DNA of 8,208 nt from Porphyromonadaceae bacterium (GTDB lineage: Bacteria; Bacteroidota; Bacteroidia; Bacteroidales; UBA11471): positions 6,165 through 14,372 of the forward strand of contig JAJQIP010000172.1 of the NCBI GenBank assembly GCA_021199145.1, read 5' to 3'. The notes under the pieces were generated by a model. It saw only the letters and a list, made by a program, of their open reading frames with translations, had not been told where the DNA came from and ran no database searches. This document shows positions 5,629 to 8,208 of this stretch, one piece after another (within the stretch, counting starts at the first letter, position 1; every line of letters begins with the position of its first letter). A program made the translations under genes and the position numbers.

Positions 5629-6234
5629 ATGGCAACAAAAATCAGATTACAAAGGCACGGACGCAAAGATTATCCGTTCTATCACATTGTAATCGCCGAT
5701 AGCAGGGCACCACGTGATGGTAAGTTTATTGAAAGGATAGGTTCTTATAATCCGAACACTAATCCTGCTACAATAAATTTGGATTTCGAAAGAGCTTTGT
5801 ATTGGCTACAAGTCGGTGCGCAACCCACCGATACCGCACGGAATATTCTCTCGTCACAAGGCGTGCTGTTGAAGAAACATCTGCTGGGCGGTGTAAAGAA
5901 GGGTGCTTTCACGCTCGAAGAGGCTGAGAAACGGCTGCAAGCGTGGCTGTCGAACAAACAGTCGAAGAACGAGGCTGTAAAGGAGAAAGAGAAAAATGAG
6001 AAGGCTATCGAGGCCAAGAAGCGTTTGGATGCAGAGAAAGAGGTGAATAAGACCATCGCTGCCGCTGTCGCCAAGAAGAAGGCCGAGAAGGCTGCTGCTG
6101 AGGCCGCCGCCGCTCCTGCCGCTGAAGGGGAAGCTGCTCCTGCTCCCGCTGAGGAGACGGCACCTGTCGAGCCGGCTCCCGCCGTCGAGACTCTCGCTGC
6201 TGAGGCACCTGCCGCAGAGCCGAGCGCAGAATAA
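5629..6234 (+). CDS. rpsP: 30S ribosomal protein bS16 with long C-terminal extension
   Basis: The first 90 or so residues are a standard bS16: MATKIRLQRHGRK (1-13), FYHIVIADSRAPRDGKFIERIG (17-38, in part), YNPNTNP (40-46) and the helix QPTDTARNIL (65-74). bS16 binds 16S rRNA in the 30S body and is needed for assembly. The family is usually 80-90 residues; this protein is 201. The tail is first Lys/Glu/Ala-rich and probably helical (about 95-158), then a low-complexity Ala/Glu/Pro segment (159-201) with repeats of APA and PAE type. Extended bS16 proteins are known in Bacteroidota, so this is not an assembly artefact; the tail's job is unknown to me. The gene is monocistronic, with its own promoter and a strong terminator 19 nt after the stop; trmD does not follow. 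Confidence 0.97.
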   Translation: MATKIRLQRHGRKDYPFYHIVIADSRAPRDGKFIERIGSYNPNTNPATINLDFERALYWLQVGAQPTDTARNILSSQGVLLKKHLLGGVKKGAFTLEEAEKRLQAWLSNKQSKNEAVKEKEKNEKAIEAKKRLDAEKEVNKTIAAAVAKKKAEKAAAEAAAAPAAEGEAAPAPAEETAPVEPAPAVETLAAEAPAAEPSAE

Positions 6235-6253
6235 CTTTCTTATATAATAAGGT

Positions 6254-6289
6254 AAAGAGGCATCCGTTAGCGGGTGCCTCTTTTGTTTT
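6254..6289 (+). terminator. Intrinsic terminator of rpsP, probably bidirectional with ruvC
   Basis: The arms 6254-6266 and 6271-6283 form a 13-bp stem with one T-G wobble and the loop TTAG, followed by TTTTGTTTTG. It lies 19 nt after the rpsP stop. Read from the minus strand the hairpin is followed by TTTACCTT, so it may also end the convergent ruvC transcript. Confidence 0.9.
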
Positions 6290-6315
6290 GTCGCTTTTGG
6301 GTGGTAGGGATTCCT

Positions 6316-6954
6316 TTATTCTTCCTCGGCATCCGGACTCTTCTTGTGGCGGACGTAGGTCTTGCGAGGGGAGGTTTCACGGGAGAGGCGGGAGGGGTGC
6401 TGATTGATGAAATCCTTCCAACTCTTGTAGGGCTTCTCGAGAGAGGGACGGTTGGTCTGGTAGAAGTGGCAGAGGGCAGCTGCCAGTCCGTCGGTAGCAT
6501 CGAGTTGCGGGAGCATATTCTCTTCGGGGATGTGGAGGATGCGGCGCAGCATATCGGCCACCTGTTCCTTGGCCGCCTTGCCGTTGCCCGTGATGGCCAG
6601 CTTTATTTTCAGTGGGGCATATTCGGTGATGGGGATGTCCCGGTAGAGGGCGGCGGCCATGGCGATACCCTGTGCCCGACCCAGTTTGAGCATCGATTGT
6701 ACGTTTTTCCCGAAAAAGGGAGCTTCAATGGCCATTTCGTCGGGATGATACTGTTCGATGAGTCCAAGCGTCCGTTCGAAGATGCGGCGTAATTTCAAGT
6801 AGTGGTCCCCCATTTTCCCCAGTTGCAGCACCCCCATGGTGAGGAGTTGGGGGTTGTTGCCGATAATGCGGAGCACGCCGTACCCCATGATGGTAGTACC
6901 CGGGTCAATCCCCAGGATGATACGTTCTTTTGTCGGGACAGCGTTAACGGGCAT
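6316..6954 (-). CDS. ruvC: Crossover junction endodeoxyribonuclease RuvC
   Basis: RuvC resolves Holliday junctions as a dimer, together with the RuvAB branch-migration motor. Using ATG 6954 the protein is 212 residues. All four acidic catalytic residues are visible: Asp17 in LGIDPGT, Glu77 in MAIEAPFFGKN, and Asp152 and Asp155 in LDATDGLAAALCHF. The DNA-binding segment GNGKAAKEQV is at 123-132. E. coli RuvC has 173 residues; here a C-terminal extension (about 175-212) is basic and then ends in an acidic DAEEE. The frame continues upstream to a TTG at 7017, but that start overlaps the -7 element at 7015-7022, so 6954 is preferred; this implies a leader of about 55 nt. It is convergent with rpsP and divergent from tRNA-Ala. 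Confidence 0.95.
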   Translation of the reverse strand: MPVNAVPTKERIILGIDPGTTIMGYGVLRIIGNNPQLLTMGVLQLGKMGDHYLKLRRIFERTLGLIEQYHPDEMAIEAPFFGKNVQSMLKLGRAQGIAMAAALYRDIPITEYAPLKIKLAITGNGKAAKEQVADMLRRILHIPEENMLPQLDATDGLAAALCHFYQTNRPSLEKPYKSWKDFINQHPSRLSRETSPRKTYVRHKKSPDAEEE

Positions 6955-7014
6955 ATCGGTCAGTCGGTTTCGGGTGATGTGTCGGGAGATTCTCCGAGAA
7001 GGGAGAACGCTATA

Positions 7015-7022
7015 CAAAGGTA
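7015..7022 (-). promoter_or_regulatory. -7 element of the ruvC promoter
   Basis: TACCTTTG on the minus strand matches TAnnTTTG exactly. No TTG is seen 19-21 nt upstream. A start near 7009 would give a leader of about 55 nt to the ATG at 6954, and this position rules out the longer frame starting at 7017. Confidence 0.6.
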
Positions 7023-7041
7023 AAAAAAGTTTCGCAAGCTA

Positions 7042-7072
7042 TTGCCCGGATAGAAAAATCTTCCTACCTTTG
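7042..7072 (+). promoter_or_regulatory. Promoter of tRNA-Ala
   Basis: TTG (7042-7044) is followed after 20 nt by TACCTTTG (7065-7072), a strong Bacteroidota promoter. The tRNA begins at 7094, leaving a leader of about 15 nt. It lies back to back with the ruvC promoter; the two -7 elements are about 42 nt apart. Confidence 0.8.
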
Positions 7073-7093
7073 CTCCGCTGTAGAAAGGAAAAA

Positions 7094-7167
7094 GGGGTAT
7101 TAGCTCATCCGGCTAGAGCGCAACACTGGCAGTGTTGAGGTGAGCGGTTCGAGTCCGCTATACTCCA
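7094..7167 (+). tRNA. tRNA-Ala, anticodon GGC
   Basis: A complete 74-nt cloverleaf: acceptor GGGGTAT/ATACTCC with the G3-U70 pair that is the alanyl-tRNA synthetase identity element, D-stem GCTC/GAGC, anticodon stem CAACA/TGTTG with loop CTGGCAG (anticodon GGC, reads GCC and GCU), variable loop AGGTG, T-stem AGCGG/CCGCT with loop TTCGAGT, discriminator A. CCA is not encoded. Position 15 is U (base 7108) and position 48 is G (base 7142), the reverse of the usual purine-15/pyrimidine-48 Levitt pair. G18, G19 and C56 are normal. It has its own promoter and terminator. Confidence 0.97.
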
Positions 7168-7193
7168 CCCGATTATACCTTATTCTATATACG

Positions 7194-7234
7194 GGAAGCC
7201 CCGGCTTGGAAAAGTCGGGGCTTCCTTGTGTTTT
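7194..7234 (+). terminator. Intrinsic terminator of tRNA-Ala
   Basis: GGAAGCCCCGGCTT (7194-7207) pairs with AAGTCGGGGCTTCC (7212-7225) in a 14-bp stem with one wobble pair and a GGAA tetraloop, followed by TTGTGTTTT. It lies 27 nt after the tRNA. The barrel-protein gene ends 11 nt beyond on the other strand, so the hairpin may also protect or end that transcript, although its minus-strand 3' flank (CGTATATAG) lacks a U-tract. Confidence 0.88.
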
Positions 7235-7244
7235 CACCGGCGGT

Positions 7245-8078
7245 TCAGAAAATATAACCGAGGCTTACACTCAGGTTGCGATTCTGAATGTAGTCGTCAT
7301 CCCAATACTTCTCTCTCGCCATATCGATAAATCCCCAGTCGTATTGCAGACTGATGTAGATTTTCCGCCATGTCATGCCGGCCCCTAACGTCCAGCCCAC
7401 ATCGATGTTGTGGAACGCGAAATTTCCGTCGGTATAGCTATATTGGTTATTATCCGCATCCGATTTCTTCTCATTGTATATCGCCTCTTCGAATTTTTTC
7501 CCGAACACCTTATATTGGTATTCTCGAGTTGTCCCATAATAGGAATAGCTTCCATAGTAGTACTTGTAACCGGAGTAATCATACGTGCATTTCCATTTGC
7601 CGTCAAAACCCGCCGCAATGTAGGGCCCTGAAAAGAGAGAGAGGGAGACATTTTCAAACGAATAACTGTAGGTCGCATAGATAGGAACTTGGATATAGTG
7701 AGTCATCATTTTGTATTTCAAACTCTCATGTGAAAACTCACTTGGATCCGTTTCGTCATAAGAGGCCTTTTGACCGCCCATGGTGTAGAAAACCCCCATC
7801 TGGAGGCTTAAATTCGCGGGCACATGTGATGTCAAGGGGATGTCGGCCATCAATCCGATGTGAAATCCGGTTTTTCTATTTAAGTCCAGATCAAATTCAT
7901 CCTCTTCTAACATAGAACCGATGCAATTGGAGAAATTCACCCCTGTCTGTAGTCTGTAGGTGATTCTTTTAGCGATATCCCCCTTTTGTTGTGGAGTGGA
8001 CAGATCCTGTGCAGGAAGGCCGTTAGCGGCCACGAAAGCTGCGAGCAGGGCGGAGAGAAAAATGTGTGTGGTTTTCAT
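7245..8078 (-). CDS. Outer membrane beta-barrel protein, PorT-like (OMP_b-brl_2 type)
   Basis: A 277-residue secreted protein. The N-terminus is a signal peptide (MKTTHIFLSALLAAFVAANG), with likely cleavage after Ala23 in LPA-QD. The mature part alternates short aromatic-rich strands and polar loops: YRLQTGVNFSN (41-51), GFHIGLMADI (71-80), LSLQMGVFYTM (90-100), HYIQVPIYATYSY (127-139), VSLSLFSGPYIAAGF (144-158), VGWTLGAGMTW (227-237), IYISLQYDWGF (240-250) and LSVSLGYIF (269-277). The terminal Phe fits recognition by the BAM complex. The pattern, especially YIQVPIYATY and the final strands, fits the Bacteroidota PorT-type outer membrane barrels; substrate and role are unknown. One predicted extracellular loop is packed with tyrosine (11 of 24 residues, 166-189). 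The gene stands alone and looks more AT-rich than its neighbours by eye. Confidence 0.85.
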   Translation of the reverse strand: MKTTHIFLSALLAAFVAANGLPAQDLSTPQQKGDIAKRITYRLQTGVNFSNCIGSMLEEDEFDLDLNRKTGFHIGLMADIPLTSHVPANLSLQMGVFYTMGGQKASYDETDPSEFSHESLKYKMMTHYIQVPIYATYSYSFENVSLSLFSGPYIAAGFDGKWKCTYDYSGYKYYYGSYSYYGTTREYQYKVFGKKFEEAIYNEKKSDADNNQYSYTDGNFAFHNIDVGWTLGAGMTWRKIYISLQYDWGFIDMAREKYWDDDYIQNRNLSVSLGYIF

Positions 8079-8152
8079 GGAGATTGTCTTTTTTAGGATT
8101 AAAGTAAAACTTGTCCGCTATTCTCGTTGTATCTATTATAAATAAAATTCTT

Positions 8153-8160
8153 CAAATATA
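8153..8160 (-). promoter_or_regulatory. Putative -7 element for the outer membrane barrel gene
   Basis: TATATTTG on the minus strand matches TAnnTTTG. No TTG lies at -33. It would give a leader of roughly 65-70 nt before the ATG at 8078. The rest of 8079-8208 is strongly AT-rich with poly-A/T runs, and holds no gene that I can see. Confidence 0.5.
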
Positions 8161-8208
8161 AAAATCATTTCACATTTAAAAAAATATTTGTTAAGGTTTT
8201 TGTTATAG

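Noticed and set aside
6005..6208. Arg/Gln-rich antisense frame opposite the rpsP tail
   Set aside because: It is the complement of the GCT/GCC/GAG repeat region coding the Ala/Glu/Pro tail and has no promoter or recognisable domain.
6955..7017. In-frame upstream extension of ruvC to a TTG at 7017
   Set aside because: The TTG lies within the ruvC -7 element TACCTTTG, so it would be upstream of the transcript; homologues begin near ATG 6954.
1..8208. Mobile elements, CRISPR array, integration at the two tRNA genes, defence or biosynthetic cluster
   Set aside because: I saw no transposase, integrase, repeat-spacer pattern or direct repeat of a tRNA 3' end. Both tRNAs are followed directly by their terminators and then housekeeping or barrel genes.

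Overview
The window is an ordinary chromosomal housekeeping segment from a member of the Bacteroidota, most likely order Bacteroidales. Three things point there. Promoters repeatedly match the Bacteroidota sigma factor -7 motif TAnnTTTG, in the best cases with TTG or TTTG 19-20 nt upstream. Start codons lack Shine-Dalgarno sequences and have A/T-rich leaders. The gene content (DUF4290 between tsaB and murA, a long-tailed bS16, a PorT-like outer membrane barrel) is typical of the phylum. I cannot fix the genus by eye.

Layout. Bases 1-724 (minus) hold the N-terminal 241 codons of yicC, cut by the window edge. A divergent promoter region (725-850) separates it from a plus-strand cluster: tsaB (t6A tRNA modification), a DUF4290 protein of unknown function, murA (first committed step of peptidoglycan synthesis) and rimM (30S maturation), with gaps of 15, 32 and 2 nt. 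Convergent to it is mnmA (minus, tRNA 2-thiouridylase), preceded on the same strand by an intrinsic terminator and tRNA-Arg(ACG). A 282-nt AT-rich region then carries the tRNA-Arg promoter and a textbook rpsP promoter. rpsP (bS16 with a long low-complexity tail) ends at a strong terminator shared with convergent ruvC (minus). ruvC and tRNA-Ala(GGC) diverge from adjacent promoters. The tRNA-Ala terminator faces the 3' end of a minus-strand outer membrane beta-barrel gene, whose AT-rich upstream region closes the window.

The genes share a theme of translation and growth: tRNA genes and tRNA modification (tsaB, mnmA), ribosome assembly and structure (rimM, rpsP), RNA turnover (yicC), cell wall (murA) and recombination (ruvC). 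No mobile element, CRISPR array, phage gene or defence system is visible, and I found no convincing undescribed multi-gene system. The points most worth a second look are: altered tertiary base pairs in both tRNAs (A19-U56 in tRNA-Arg, U15/G48 in tRNA-Ala); Asp in place of the catalytic Cys in MurA, which predicts fosfomycin insensitivity; a terminator 18 nt before the mnmA start with no obvious promoter between; the uncharacterised DUF4290 protein inside an essential-gene cluster; and a tyrosine-packed segment in the outer membrane barrel.
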